From contig NZ_JAAUWT010000004.1 of the NCBI RefSeq assembly GCF_014694455.1, positions 124,001 through 188,000 of the forward strand: a DNA stretch of 64,000 nucleotides, read 5' to 3'. This stretch comes from Vibrio sp. S9_S30 (GTDB lineage Bacteria > Pseudomonadota > Gammaproteobacteria > Enterobacterales > Vibrionaceae). This document shows positions 36,460-45,097 of the stretch, in pieces. The notes under the pieces are model-generated. The model saw only the letters and a list, made by a program, of their open reading frames with translations, searched no databases and was not told where the DNA came from. The translations under genes were made by a program, and so were the position numbers. The stretch's first letter is position 1. Every line of letters starts with the position of its first letter.

Positions 36460-36584
36460 TGCTCTATTAACTCGGAATCGCTGTGACAGAATAGAAAAGG
36501 AAGGTGAAGTGTAACTGAAAGTGTCAAAGGGAATAAGGGTTTTATACCCTTTTTTCTTGATTTCTTTGTTAGTTATTCATATCG

Positions 36585-36612
36585 ACAAAAACAGCTCGTC
36601 GAAACGAGCTGC
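36585..36612 (-). terminator. Terminator of grxA
   Basis: On the minus strand CAGCTCGT/ACGAGCTG arms with a 4-base loop are followed by T5. It lies 27 bp past the grxA stop. Confidence 0.88.
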
Positions 36613-36638
36613 AATTGAATAAAATCAGAGCTTTGAGA

Positions 36639-36902
36639 TTAATCGTAAAGTCCCAAGTTTTCTTTTGCGTAGGCTTCAAAGTCGGTGAAGCCACCCACAT
36701 GGTCTTGATCAACGAAAATTTGAGGCACAGTTTCAACCGGCTTACCGACGGTTTTCTCTAGATCAGCTTTGCTGATGCCTTCAGCATGGATATCAACATA
36801 ACGATAGTTAAAATCGTCACGCTCTTCTTTCAATTTATCAGCGAGGTCTTTCGCACGAACACAGAAAGGACATCCAGGACGACCAAAAATCACTACAAAC
36901 AT
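36639..36902 (-). CDS. grxA: Glutaredoxin 1 (GrxA)
   Basis: This 87-residue dithiol glutaredoxin uses glutathione to reduce disulfides, for example in ribonucleotide reductase and OxyR. The active site is C11-P-F-C14, where E. coli GrxA has CPYC; Phe at that position is common in related proteins. The glutathione-binding TVPQIFVDQ motif (about residue 58) and the GG-D motif (GGFTDFEAY) follow. The N-terminus and length match E. coli GrxA (85). Strong AGGAG ribosome site (GGAGAAA). It is transcribed before ybjL on the same strand but separated by its own terminator. Confidence 0.96.
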   Translation of the reverse strand: MFVVIFGRPGCPFCVRAKDLADKLKEERDDFNYRYVDIHAEGISKADLEKTVGKPVETVPQIFVDQDHVGGFTDFEAYAKENLGLYD

Positions 36903-37203
36903 ATTTTTCTCCTTTGTTCTAATGGTGCCACTATGCCTGAATAGCCTAGGGAAATAAAGCTTGAAAAACCATTTGCTTTAATAGCTTTTGTCTATCAATT
37001 TTTATTGAGTACAGTTGTGATTTTCGGCAAAGATCAAATTATGCCATAGGGCTAATATGGTTTGATTTAAAGGATTGCTAAAATCAAAGTTGGTTGCGAA
37101 ACGCTTAAGGTCAAGATTCTTTAAGGCTAGTTGAAGTAAATCAGTGTTCAAGCTGGTGATCGCGGGCACTCCGTTAAGACTGTGCATATTTCGAGGTGGT
37201 GAT
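36903..37203. promoter_or_regulatory. Divergent promoter region of grxA and the alcohol dehydrogenase gene
   Basis: 301 bp between divergent starts. It must hold both promoters. The frame on the minus strand at 37002-37187 has no support. I see no clear operator. Confidence 0.5.
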
Positions 37204-38457
37204 ATGTTTCAATTTATGACTTCGACAAAAATCGTATTTGGTGAAGGTGCGCTTGCATCGTCTTTGTCTACTATTTCTCAATACGGCTACAGTGCGTTAC
37301 TTGTGACGGGTGAAGACCGAAAACGTGCTTTACCCATCATTGAATATTTTAATTCGCAATCTATTCGCTTCCATCATGTTGCTATTTCAAGTGAGCCCTT
37401 TATTGCGATGATAGAAGAAATTGCGGTGCAAGGAAGAAAGTTTCGTCCAGAAATGGTGGTCGCGATTGGTGGCGGTAGCGTCATTGATACAGGGAAAGCG
37501 CTGGCAGCCATTATTCCTAACCAAGGTAATCTTTATGATTACGTTGAAGTGGTAGGGCGAGATGTCCCGTTAAAATCGAAACCGATTCCATTTATCGCCA
37601 TCCCAACCACTGCCAGTACTGGCGCGGAAGTGACCAAAAATGCGGTGCTTCGATCTGGGCAAGATCGAGTGAAAGTGAACCTAAAAAGCGCCGATATGCT
37701 GCCAGATCTTGCTATTGTCGATCCTGAGCTAACGTATGGTACGGACGTACAAACATCGGGAAGAGGCGCCATGGATGCTTTTACCCATTTAATGGAAGCC
37801 TACGTTTGCGGTGATCCGAACCCTCTAACGGATATGATCTGTGAAGAGGGGCTGCGCAGATTGTCAGGTGCGATTTTACCCGCGTGTTTAGATGACCATC
37901 CAGAAGCCCGATCCGATATTTCTTTTGCTGCAATGTTAGGTGGAATGGCAACCACCAATGCCAAGCTGGGCGCAGCCCACGGGCTGGCATTTGCTTTGGG
38001 TGGTAAGCTAAAAGCACCACATAGCGTGATTACCGCTCAGTTAGCCCCTTACGTCATGTTAGAAAACATTCATGCGGCTGAATTGCTTGGGCGAGACGAT
38101 ATTTTATCTCGCTACGAAACAATCGCTCAAATAGTAACGAAACAGCATGATGCGCATGTTGAAGATGGTGTGATTTGGGTTCGTGCAATGCTGGATAAAC
38201 TCAAAGTGCCTAAGCTGTCTACTTTCGGAGTATGTAATACTTCGTTTGAGCAAGTGGCGGAAGACGCGTTGCGTTCGGTTGCGATAAAAGGCAGCCCAAT
38301 ACCACTTAACTACGATAGGCTGATCTATATATTGTCAAAAGTATGCCCATGTACAGGGGGGATCCCTCACCCAATAACACGAGCTTCTGAACAACATAGG
38401 ACTTCCCAAATGGATAACGTGGAATTTCTAAGTGATAAGTTTGAAAGAGAAGAATAA
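37204..38457 (+). CDS. Iron-containing alcohol dehydrogenase
   Basis: This 417-residue group III, iron-dependent alcohol dehydrogenase (EutG/YqhD-type family) is a cytoplasmic NAD(P)H enzyme acting on short-chain aldehydes and alcohols. The four iron ligands are visible: D191, H195 in DAFTHLMEA, H259 in GAAHGLAF and H273 in KAPHSV. The NAD-binding motif GGGSVIDTGKA lies at about residue 90-100. The substrate is not determinable from sequence. A GTG-started longer frame begins at 37144, but ATG 37204 has GAGGTGG at good spacing and a normal start (MFQFMTSTKIVFGEGA). The order grxA-ADH-hexR follows the Vibrio pattern. Confidence 0.93.
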   Translation: MFQFMTSTKIVFGEGALASSLSTISQYGYSALLVTGEDRKRALPIIEYFNSQSIRFHHVAISSEPFIAMIEEIAVQGRKFRPEMVVAIGGGSVIDTGKALAAIIPNQGNLYDYVEVVGRDVPLKSKPIPFIAIPTTASTGAEVTKNAVLRSGQDRVKVNLKSADMLPDLAIVDPELTYGTDVQTSGRGAMDAFTHLMEAYVCGDPNPLTDMICEEGLRRLSGAILPACLDDHPEARSDISFAAMLGGMATTNAKLGAAHGLAFALGGKLKAPHSVITAQLAPYVMLENIHAAELLGRDDILSRYETIAQIVTKQHDAHVEDGVIWVRAMLDKLKVPKLSTFGVCNTSFEQVAEDALRSVAIKGSPIPLNYDRLIYILSKVCPCTGGIPHPITRASEQHRTSQMDNVEFLSDKFEREE

Positions 38458-38483
38458 AAAACGGAGCCATAGGCTCCGTTTTC
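38456..38483. terminator. Bidirectional terminator between the alcohol dehydrogenase gene and hexR
   Basis: AACGGAGCC and GGCTCCGTT arms with a 3-base loop and A/T tracts on both sides. It serves converging genes; hexR ends 67 bp to the right. Confidence 0.9.
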
Positions 38484-38549
38484 AGTTAATAGAGAGTCGT
38501 CGCTACCGTTGATTTAGCGGCTTGCTGACCTTGTCTAAGGACCTATAGC

Positions 38550-39404
38550 TTAGTATTGCGCTATTTTGTCGTAACGTGAATCTTTCAATGCATCTTTAAC
38601 ACGCTTTAAGTTTTCTCTGAACCCAGAGCCGCGACGCAGTGTAAAGCCAGTAGCAAGGACATCAATCACCGTCATTTGAACAACGCGGCTCGCCATTGGC
38701 ATGTATACGTCCGTATCTTCTGGCACATCTAATGAAATAGACAGTGATGAAGCACGATCAAGTGGAGAATCTTTTGCGGTAACCGCAATGACGGTTGCAC
38801 CGTTTTCTCGGGCTAGATTGGCTATTTCAACTAAGCTTTTTGTTCGCCCAGTGTGAGAAATCAAAACAATAACGTCGTTATCTGTACAGTTAATGCAGCT
38901 CATGCGTTGCATCACAATGTCTTCAAAACAACTGATTGGGATATTAAAACGGATGAATTTGTTTTGCGCATCTTTGGCTACAGCAGATGATGCGCCCAAG
39001 CCAAAGAATGAGATACGCTTTGCTTGGGTAAGAAGGTCGACAGCTCGATTCACTTGCATGGAATCAATGCTGTTTTTGGCGACATCCAGACACGCCATCG
39101 TCGATTCAAAAATCTTATGCGTGTAGGCATCGGGCCCGTCGTCTTCTTCGACATTTCTGTTTACGTAAGGCGTACCATTCGCCAAACTTTGAGCTAAGTG
39201 GAGTTTGAAATCTGGGAAACCTTTGGTATCCAGACGGCGACAGAATCGGTTAACGGTCGGTTCACTCACATCTGCCATTTTCGCAAGCGTCGCAATACTA
39301 GAATGTATGGCGGTTTGAGGAGAGGCCATGATCACTTCGGCAACTTTGCGTTCAGACTTGCTGAAGTTCTCCAAATTTTTCTGTATTTTTTCTAATGTAT
39401 TCAT
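38550..39404 (-). CDS. hexR: Transcriptional regulator HexR (RpiR family)
   Basis: This is a 284-residue RpiR-type regulator. The N-terminal HTH_6 domain spans residues 1-77, with the recognition segment VSEPTVNRFCRRL near 45-57. The C-terminal SIS sugar-phosphate domain (about 125-260) includes FGLGASSAVAKDAQ. HexR senses 2-keto-3-deoxy-6-phosphogluconate and controls central carbon metabolism in gamma-proteobacteria. The frame extends 35 codons further upstream, but MNTLEKIQKNLENFSKSERK at 39404 is the exact family start. A HexR-like operator is visible at the pflA promoter in this window. The ribosome site is weak. Confidence 0.95.
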   Translation of the reverse strand: MNTLEKIQKNLENFSKSERKVAEVIMASPQTAIHSSIATLAKMADVSEPTVNRFCRRLDTKGFPDFKLHLAQSLANGTPYVNRNVEEDDGPDAYTHKIFESTMACLDVAKNSIDSMQVNRAVDLLTQAKRISFFGLGASSAVAKDAQNKFIRFNIPISCFEDIVMQRMSCINCTDNDVIVLISHTGRTKSLVEIANLARENGATVIAVTAKDSPLDRASSLSISLDVPEDTDVYMPMASRVVQMTVIDVLATGFTLRRGSGFRENLKRVKDALKDSRYDKIAQY

Positions 39405-39764
39405 CGCGTTCACAAAGGTATAGAGAACATCTTCATTGACCCGATCTTTCCATTTATTCTGTAAACTGGGACTCTCAAGGAGCGAGTCAGAACGATCGCC
39501 GACGGTCAATGGCGTATACAGACGAGTATAAACTAAGGTGGTCTGTTGGTTGACTAAAAGACCCGCAATTTGGGAATTAAATGTCTATAATATGACAAGC
39601 CTCAAACTTAATTTCAGTTCCGAAATCAAATTGTTGGAGAAACCGCTCAGATAGCGCTATTCACGCCTATTTTACTGTGATCAACTTTCAATAGTGGAAA
39701 GAAAGTTTCATTTCTGTAAATTTCAAATAAATATGTGTGGAGTTGTGTATTTTTCTGTCTTGCC
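39405..39764. promoter_or_regulatory. hexR promoter region
   Basis: 360 bp between hexR and the end of panP, both on the minus strand. It is AT-rich at its right end. I see no terminator for panP, no gene and no convincing named operator, including no HexR box. Confidence 0.4.
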
Positions 39765-41411
39765 CTATTTTGCTAAAATTTTCTTTGAAAGCTCAATAAC
39801 TTGAGTCATCAAATTTGGCAACTTAGCCGCAATTTCTCTTTGTTCTTGAAGAACCGATTGGAGGATGTCTTGTGTCGTAAGCGGATTGGCGAGTACTACA
39901 CGAAACACGATGGTATGTCTAAAGCCCCATTTTTCGGGGTTTAATCGCGTTCTCGAAACGAATGTTTTGCCCGTTTCTCGTTGTTTCTTCTGAATCTGTT
40001 TTGTTAACGCATTTAATGCTTCGTGCAACTCGTCTAACTGCTTGTCGTCTGCGGCTTCAAGCGCTTGTTTTGCCACTTCTGGTACGTACCGGTATGTGAG
40101 CAAGCAAAGCTCGGGTTCTGTTACCAGCTCAAAGTCGGATTGCTTTGAAATTAGAGAAGCAAAATATTTTGCTTTATCGATACTTTGATCGATCAGCAAT
40201 TCATAACCGGGGCGGCTGATAATATGCATGCTTGAATAAACCAGCATCGCCATTCCTGAACGGGAGCCTTCTAATGTGTGGCTGCCTAAATCCTTTGATC
40301 CCTTACGCAATATGTACTGAGCATGATGTTCAATGGCTGCCATAGCACTTGGATCTTTGAAAAGTACCATTCCCGCACCCATCGGAATGTAAAGCTGCTT
40401 GTGGGCGTCAATCGTGACAGAATCAGCTAATTCAATACCTTTGAGTAAATGGCGGTGGTTATTAGACATTAATGTTGCCCCTCCCCACGCCGCATCAACA
40501 TGGAAGTGACAACCGTGTGCCTGACTGATCCGAGCAATATCCTCTAATGGGTCGATATTGCCTGTTTCCGTAGTTCCGGCTACCCCAACAATAGCAAATG
40601 GCTTAATGTTGCGTTGTTTTAGGTCGGCAATCTTTTGTTCGAGATCACTAGAGCAAAGCTTGTTTTGATTGTCGGTTTTAACCGTAACCAAACAATCTCT
40701 TCCCAAGCCGAGGACATCGGCGGCCTTATTTAAGGAGTAGTGACCACGTTCGGAAACCAAAACAGCCAAACCTTCATAGCCATAATGCTTCATCGCTTTG
40801 AAGAGCCCTTCTTTTTCTACCCCCGTAAAATTACCTTTCGGTTTTAGAGCGTTGTTTCTTGCCACCCATAATGCCGTGATGTTTGCAATGGTGCCACCAG
40901 AGCAAAATGCGCCAAGGGAATGGTTCGCGCTGTGCATCCATTGCTGATAAAAGTGAGGCGTCTCTTGGTAAATCAACCCGTGAAGCATACCAAGCACTTG
41001 GCGTTCAAGGGGGGTAAAGGCTTTCGATGTTTCAATTTTTACCAAGTTCTGGTTTAACGCAATCATGATCTTTGAAAGCGGCATCAGAAAATAGGGAAGT
41101 GCTGAGGTCATATGACCAATGAAGCTTGGTGCCGAGGTATGAACAGATTGAGAGACCAAATTGTCTAGCAAGCTTTGCGTGTGTTCAGATACAAACTGAG
41201 GGTGTTCTGGCAAATAGGGGTTAGAGAATTGCTTTTCAATGTCGGCTAAGGGTTTTTCTTCAGCGACGATATGTTCTCGCAGAAACTGATTTAAGTTTTG
41301 CGATAGCTTATTTTCAATGTGACCAAGTGTTGAGTCTGGTGCTTCCGGCACAGTAAATATTTTCAGCAAACTTTCAAAGCTTACATCTGCTGTCTTATTC
41401 TCAGATACCAT
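39765..41411 (-). CDS. panP: Pyridoxal-dependent aspartate 1-decarboxylase PanP
   Basis: This 548-residue PLP decarboxylase of the group II (glutamate decarboxylase-like) fold has exactly the length I recall for PanP. PanP makes beta-alanine from aspartate for pantothenate synthesis in Vibrio, which lack the pyruvoyl enzyme PanD. The PLP lysine is K338 in TIDAHKQL. D306 in HVDAAWGG pairs with the pyridine nitrogen, and H224 in RGHYS stacks on the ring. The gene lies between hexR and lysO, as in other Vibrio. Older annotations call it glutamate decarboxylase; the Vibrio context and length favour PanP. Confidence 0.9.
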   Translation of the reverse strand: MVSENKTADVSFESLLKIFTVPEAPDSTLGHIENKLSQNLNQFLREHIVAEEKPLADIEKQFSNPYLPEHPQFVSEHTQSLLDNLVSQSVHTSAPSFIGHMTSALPYFLMPLSKIMIALNQNLVKIETSKAFTPLERQVLGMLHGLIYQETPHFYQQWMHSANHSLGAFCSGGTIANITALWVARNNALKPKGNFTGVEKEGLFKAMKHYGYEGLAVLVSERGHYSLNKAADVLGLGRDCLVTVKTDNQNKLCSSDLEQKIADLKQRNIKPFAIVGVAGTTETGNIDPLEDIARISQAHGCHFHVDAAWGGATLMSNNHRHLLKGIELADSVTIDAHKQLYIPMGAGMVLFKDPSAMAAIEHHAQYILRKGSKDLGSHTLEGSRSGMAMLVYSSMHIISRPGYELLIDQSIDKAKYFASLISKQSDFELVTEPELCLLTYRYVPEVAKQALEAADDKQLDELHEALNALTKQIQKKQRETGKTFVSRTRLNPEKWGFRHTIVFRVVLANPLTTQDILQSVLQEQREIAAKLPNLMTQVIELSKKILAK

Positions 41412-41537
41412 AACCTTATTTACTTATATTTCGACATTCGCAAGCGGGTCAATCTAAACGAAAATGGGCTCAAAGTCCCGTCTTTATTATTACAGTTTTG
41501 CATGTTTGTTGAAACTTTAACCTGACGTGCCAGTATG

Positions 41538-42065
41538 TTACTGGCATCGTTCCTGCTCAAGTTTATTGATGCTTTGATTGTACTTGTTCAAAGCGTTGTC
41601 GATCTTTTTGGGATGACTTAAGAGTTCGGCAAACGCAGTTCTTAATTCGTAGTTTTGGGAATGAGGTTGAGATTGACGATCATCGAAGGTGACTTTAGCG
41701 AGCTGACCGAGCTTATCACTTCTTGAGGTGAGTACCTTAATTTCTTTTTGCTCAAGATTTAACCATGCCTCGACAGGTCTATCAGTGGCAACTTTACTTG
41801 GGTCATTGCTCAAATAATAATGTACCGCTTCTCTGTTGAGTTCGAAGTGATTCCTTCGTCCGTTCAAAAACCATTGCCCAACGTCGGTAAGCGCTGGATT
41901 TTCTTGTATGGTAAAAGAGACAAGATCTTCATACCAAATTAAAGAAGCATCGACATAACTGTCGTATTTTTTTTCTAAGCACAATGTCTGGTCCGTTTGT
42001 GTTTGGTCCGTTTGTGCAAAAGTGGATGAGCTAGCTAAAAGTAGGGCGAAGGCAAAGCGTTTCAT
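41538..42065 (-). CDS. Small periplasmic protein of unknown function
   Basis: This 175-residue protein has a signal peptide (MKRFAFALLLASSSTFA, predicted cleavage about residue 17). It is charged and largely helical, with no lipobox. Two cysteines (about 30 and 174) could form a disulfide. Immediately after the cleavage site the sequence QTDQT is duplicated, reflecting a 15-bp direct repeat in the DNA (about 41989-42016). No family is recognised. The stop codon lies in the loop of a small hairpin, 41528-41546 (TGCCAGTA/TACTGGCA). It is a single gene on the minus strand between lysO and panP. Confidence 0.8.
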   Translation of the reverse strand: MKRFAFALLLASSSTFAQTDQTQTDQTLCLEKKYDSYVDASLIWYEDLVSFTIQENPALTDVGQWFLNGRRNHFELNREAVHYYLSNDPSKVATDRPVEAWLNLEQKEIKVLTSRSDKLGQLAKVTFDDRQSQPHSQNYELRTAFAELLSHPKKIDNALNKYNQSINKLEQERCQ

Positions 42066-42199
42066 TGCGAGTTCCTTTAAGGTCTGACTTCAGGCTATAT
42101 GGTGTTGTTAACATTTTTGGTGCCCGATTAGTTTATTTTAAGCGTTGGTTTGCTTTAGGTAAATGTTTCATCTCTAACTATTTGAGGCAGTTGTTCTGT

Positions 42200-43102
42200 T
42201 TAAGTCAAAGATACAAAAAAAAGCATTAATACCGGGACCAAAAGACTCAAAATGAATCCACTCACAATGGCGATGGGGACACACCGTATTCCACCAGTCG
42301 ACTGTATGATAGGAAGGGTAAAGTCCATTGCGGTTGCACCTGCGTAGCCTATTGTAGTGCAAGGGAACCTTTGGATTAACATGGGTATTAAAGCAAGAGC
42401 GATCAGCTCGCGCGCAAGCTCCAAAATAAATGAAGCACCACCATAAATGGGACCATACGCATCTCCCATTAAAATGCCGGCTAATGAGTACCAGCCAAAT
42501 CCAGAAGCCATCGCCATGCCTTGGAAAGGGGCGATTTCTAGCAGTAGCGATGCGATGTAACCACCTATTAGAGAGGTTGAAATCATAGTCGAGGCGATCA
42601 GCATTCCGTGTTTGTTGATCAAGATTTGCTTAAGCGTTAATCCACTGTTTCTAAGTTGTATTCCTATCAAGAACAAAAGTAATAGAAGAACAGCTTCACT
42701 TGTTTGATCGACCCATTGAAGTGAGAAAAGCGATATTAAGCCAACAGCCAAACCTAAAGAAACAACAAGCATTAACTTGACCGATTCCATCATCATCTTA
42801 TGTAGAGGCAATGCCGATGCGGTACTTTCGGTTTGGACTGGTAAGTATTTATCTAAAATAGGCAGAGCTAAAAGGTTGGCGAGTCCAATAACAATGAAAA
42901 AGGTTGTTGCTATTTTAAGAATGAGTTGGAGGTTACTGGAAAGGTTATCCAGCGCCGCGAGGCTCAACCCCATCAAGAAAAGGATAAAATAGATTAAGTA
43001 ATGCGTGATTCGGTTGACGTAATCTAAGTGAGATTTTTTGGTGACTGGAAGGAGGTATCCAATCACCAAAGGTGTGAATATCAGAATCATCCCTGAATAC
43101 AT
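42200..43102 (-). CDS. lysO: Lysine exporter LysO (DUF340, YbjE family)
   Basis: This 300-residue inner-membrane protein is colinear with E. coli LysO (YbjE, 299), which exports L-lysine and thialysine and is controlled by ArgP in E. coli. It has about eight hydrophobic segments. Family motifs include LFLMGLSLAALDNL near 42-55, GIQLRNSGLTLKQI near 147, and ASGFGWYSLAGIL near 196. The very conserved aspartate in LSLAALD is present. It begins 24 bp after the HDOD gene stop, so both are probably co-transcribed. I see no lysine riboswitch in front. Confidence 0.93.
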   Translation of the reverse strand: MYSGMILIFTPLVIGYLLPVTKKSHLDYVNRITHYLIYFILFLMGLSLAALDNLSSNLQLILKIATTFFIVIGLANLLALPILDKYLPVQTESTASALPLHKMMMESVKLMLVVSLGLAVGLISLFSLQWVDQTSEAVLLLLLFLIGIQLRNSGLTLKQILINKHGMLIASTMISTSLIGGYIASLLLEIAPFQGMAMASGFGWYSLAGILMGDAYGPIYGGASFILELARELIALALIPMLIQRFPCTTIGYAGATAMDFTLPIIQSTGGIRCVPIAIVSGFILSLLVPVLMLFFVSLT

Positions 43103-43126
43103 AAAATCCTCGAAATGTCAGAGAGT

Positions 43127-44050
43127 TCAGAATCCGGTTGAATTCATTATCTTTTTAATTTGACTTTCGAAGTCAGAATCTGAAAGGTTGCTCAGTTCAT
43201 AGAGTACTTCCGCTCCATCAACATCGAATTCCACTTCGTGCTCGTCTATTCCATCGTCTTCATCTCGGAACATTAGAAGATGGTTTGCGATACGAGCAAT
43301 GTCCAAATAAGTGATGGGATGAAGTGGTTCTTCAATAGATTTGTTCGTCGCTACCTCAATAAAATCTCGATCAAACCCCCAACTTTGTAACACAAGCTGA
43401 CTGGTTACAGCGCAGCGAGATTGGAAGATTTGAAGTGCGATGTCGTAGTCAAGGTAATTGCCTCGGTCGAGGTATAAGTGATATTCGTTAACCAGACAGA
43501 ACACACCGATATCGGCAAGAAGACCGATTAGCAGGGCCTTCTCTGCTTCCATGTATGCGTATTTTTCGCCGTCTTCTGTCGCTTGGAATGAACGAACGAC
43601 CAGAACCATCGTTGCTGCTAACCTACGAGATACGGATGCGCTATTCGTCAAAACATGATTACATTCTTTATTAAGATTAACCGAGTTTTTTAGTTGTTCG
43701 ATGGCCTGTGCTGTCACGATATCTCGAACACGAAGAATCCCCAATCGAGATACCGCCGTTTGTAAGTCGGTACAGGTAATATTTCTGCGATTAAAAACGA
43801 CGGAATTAGCAACACGGATAACCACGGCGGTAAGGCTGGGATCTTCCATTAGGCACTCAGCAATATCTGGAATACCCGTCGTATCCATTGTACAAAGTTG
43901 CTGGATTTTCAAGACAGCGTCTGGAATGGGCGGAAGACTGATCTTGCCAGTATTTATGGATTGTTCCACTAATTGAGCAAATTCGGACTCAAGCCCTTGG
44001 AGCAGTAACTGGTTGTTATGAGGTAACCAGTAAAATGATAAATGATTCAT
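43127..44050 (-). CDS. HDOD domain protein
   Basis: This 307-residue protein has one HDOD domain spanning about residues 30-240, starting at the typical LPPIPDAVLKIQQL segment near 38-51. HDOD is an HD-like helical domain lacking phosphodiesterase metal ligands, seen in signalling proteins. The acidic C-terminus contains EDDGIDEHEVEFDVDG. No enzymatic or GGDEF/EAL domain is attached, so it is probably a regulatory adaptor. It is upstream of lysO with a 24-bp gap. The adjacent tfoX is divergent across 417 bp. A role in chemotaxis or competence cannot be deduced. Confidence 0.88.
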   Translation of the reverse strand: MNHLSFYWLPHNNQLLLQGLESEFAQLVEQSINTGKISLPPIPDAVLKIQQLCTMDTTGIPDIAECLMEDPSLTAVVIRVANSVVFNRRNITCTDLQTAVSRLGILRVRDIVTAQAIEQLKNSVNLNKECNHVLTNSASVSRRLAATMVLVVRSFQATEDGEKYAYMEAEKALLIGLLADIGVFCLVNEYHLYLDRGNYLDYDIALQIFQSRCAVTSQLVLQSWGFDRDFIEVATNKSIEEPLHPITYLDIARIANHLLMFRDEDDGIDEHEVEFDVDGAEVLYELSNLSDSDFESQIKKIMNSTGF

Positions 44051-44467
44051 TTGGGTACTTAGAACAGTCTAATATGAACCTCATTTTAGCGTGCTATCCA
44101 TAGGTCGCGCAACAAAACGAACAAGAAAAAAAGTCCAGTATTTCAGTATATAAAGGTTGAATAAATCGAGCACCTACGATGTTTATAATGCACTTAACTA
44201 TACTAGTTGCATTAAAATGTGATGCATGTTGGCTTTTTTGCTTATTGATCCAGAGTTACTGTGAGCAACATCTTAACTTATTTCATTCGGTTAAGTATGC
44301 GGTTTCATAAAGGTAAATTTCATCATAAACTTCGGGTCACATTTCTAATTTTGAAGTGTTTTTTGTGACCGTATATTTGGTTGCATCTCTAAAGTCGGTA
44401 TTTATTTAATATTCGACGCTTGTGTATTGATCGGGGGGTTAACACATAAGTTTGGAGGTTAAAGAAC
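44051..44467. promoter_or_regulatory. tfoX promoter and long leader
   Basis: 417 bp between divergent HDOD and tfoX genes. AAATGTGATGC at about 44216-44226 contains a CRP half-site (TGTGA). 44335-44341 and 44364-44370 (GGTCACA/TGTGACC) can form a hairpin. A G6 tract lies at 44433-44438, 16 bp before the TTGGAGG ribosome site. In V. cholerae tfoX translation is activated by the sRNA TfoR; the long structured leader here fits such control. No c-di-GMP (GEMM) riboswitch is visible. Confidence 0.55.
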
Positions 44468-45055
44468 ATGAAGGAATCAATGTTCTATGATTTTGTTGAT
44501 CAGTTTGGTAGTTATCAGAAACGATCAATGTTCGGTGGAATTGGCTTATTCAATGAAGGAGCGATGTACGCACTAATTACTGATGAAACAATTTTTATTC
44601 GAGGCGGCGGAAACCTAGACAAGAAATTGACAGAGCTTGGATGTGAAAAATATAAGCATGTTAAAAAGCAAACAACAGCAATTGTTAACTATTATGATAT
44701 TACTGACTTGTTTGACACCATGCACAAGGAGCTGGAAAGCATCGTTCGAGCATCTATAAATTTCTCTAAACAGCAAAGAGCGTTTCAAAAGTCTAAAGAC
44801 AGCAGAAGGTTGCGTGATCTTCCAAATATGCAATTAACCTTAGAAAGAATGGTGAAAAAAGCTGGCGTAGAAGACGTCAGTACTTTTATGCGGTTAGGTC
44901 CTGTTGATGTATTTAGACGTGTTAAGCAAACGTATGGCGGCGAAGTGGATATTCGTTTGTTATGGAAATTTGCTGGTGCAGTAAAAGGCTGCCATTGGAA
45001 ACTGATTCAAGAGCAGCAAAAGGATGAATTGCTTGCATTGTGTCAGGAAATATAA
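44468..45055 (+). CDS. tfoX: Competence regulator TfoX (Sxy family)
   Basis: This 195-residue protein of the TfoX/Sxy family is the chitin-induced master activator of natural competence and of type VI secretion in Vibrio. The N-terminal domain contains KRSMFGGIGLF (residues 18-28). The C-terminal domain begins with RDLPNMQLTLERM near residue 117. Between TfoX and its paralogue TfoY I favour TfoX because of the neighbouring panP-lysO-HDOD order and because the leader lacks the c-di-GMP riboswitch found before tfoY. The start has a strong TTGGAGG site. The window also holds the end of comEC, a member of the competence regulon in Vibrio. Confidence 0.9.
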   Translation: MKESMFYDFVDQFGSYQKRSMFGGIGLFNEGAMYALITDETIFIRGGGNLDKKLTELGCEKYKHVKKQTTAIVNYYDITDLFDTMHKELESIVRASINFSKQQRAFQKSKDSRRLRDLPNMQLTLERMVKKAGVEDVSTFMRLGPVDVFRRVKQTYGGEVDIRLLWKFAGAVKGCHWKLIQEQQKDELLALCQEI

Positions 45056-45068
45056 AAATTGAATTAGC

Positions 45069-45097
45069 AAAAAGGCTCGCACCAGCGAGCCTTTTTA
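45069..45097 (+). terminator. Terminator of tfoX
   Basis: 12-bp arms AAAAAGGCTCGC and GCGAGCCTTTTT with an ACCA loop, 14 bp past the tfoX stop. Confidence 0.93.

Noticed and set aside
41528..41546. Terminator at the end of the 175-residue periplasmic protein gene
   Set aside because: The perfect hairpin overlaps the stop codon but has no T-tract on either strand, so I do not call a terminator.
43103..43126. Lysine riboswitch before lysO
   Set aside because: Only 24 bp separate lysO from the HDOD gene, so no riboswitch can fit; control must come from the upstream promoter.
44051..44467. c-di-GMP (GEMM-I) riboswitch before tfoX
   Set aside because: The conserved GEMM core cannot be found; this leader belongs to tfoX rather than tfoY.
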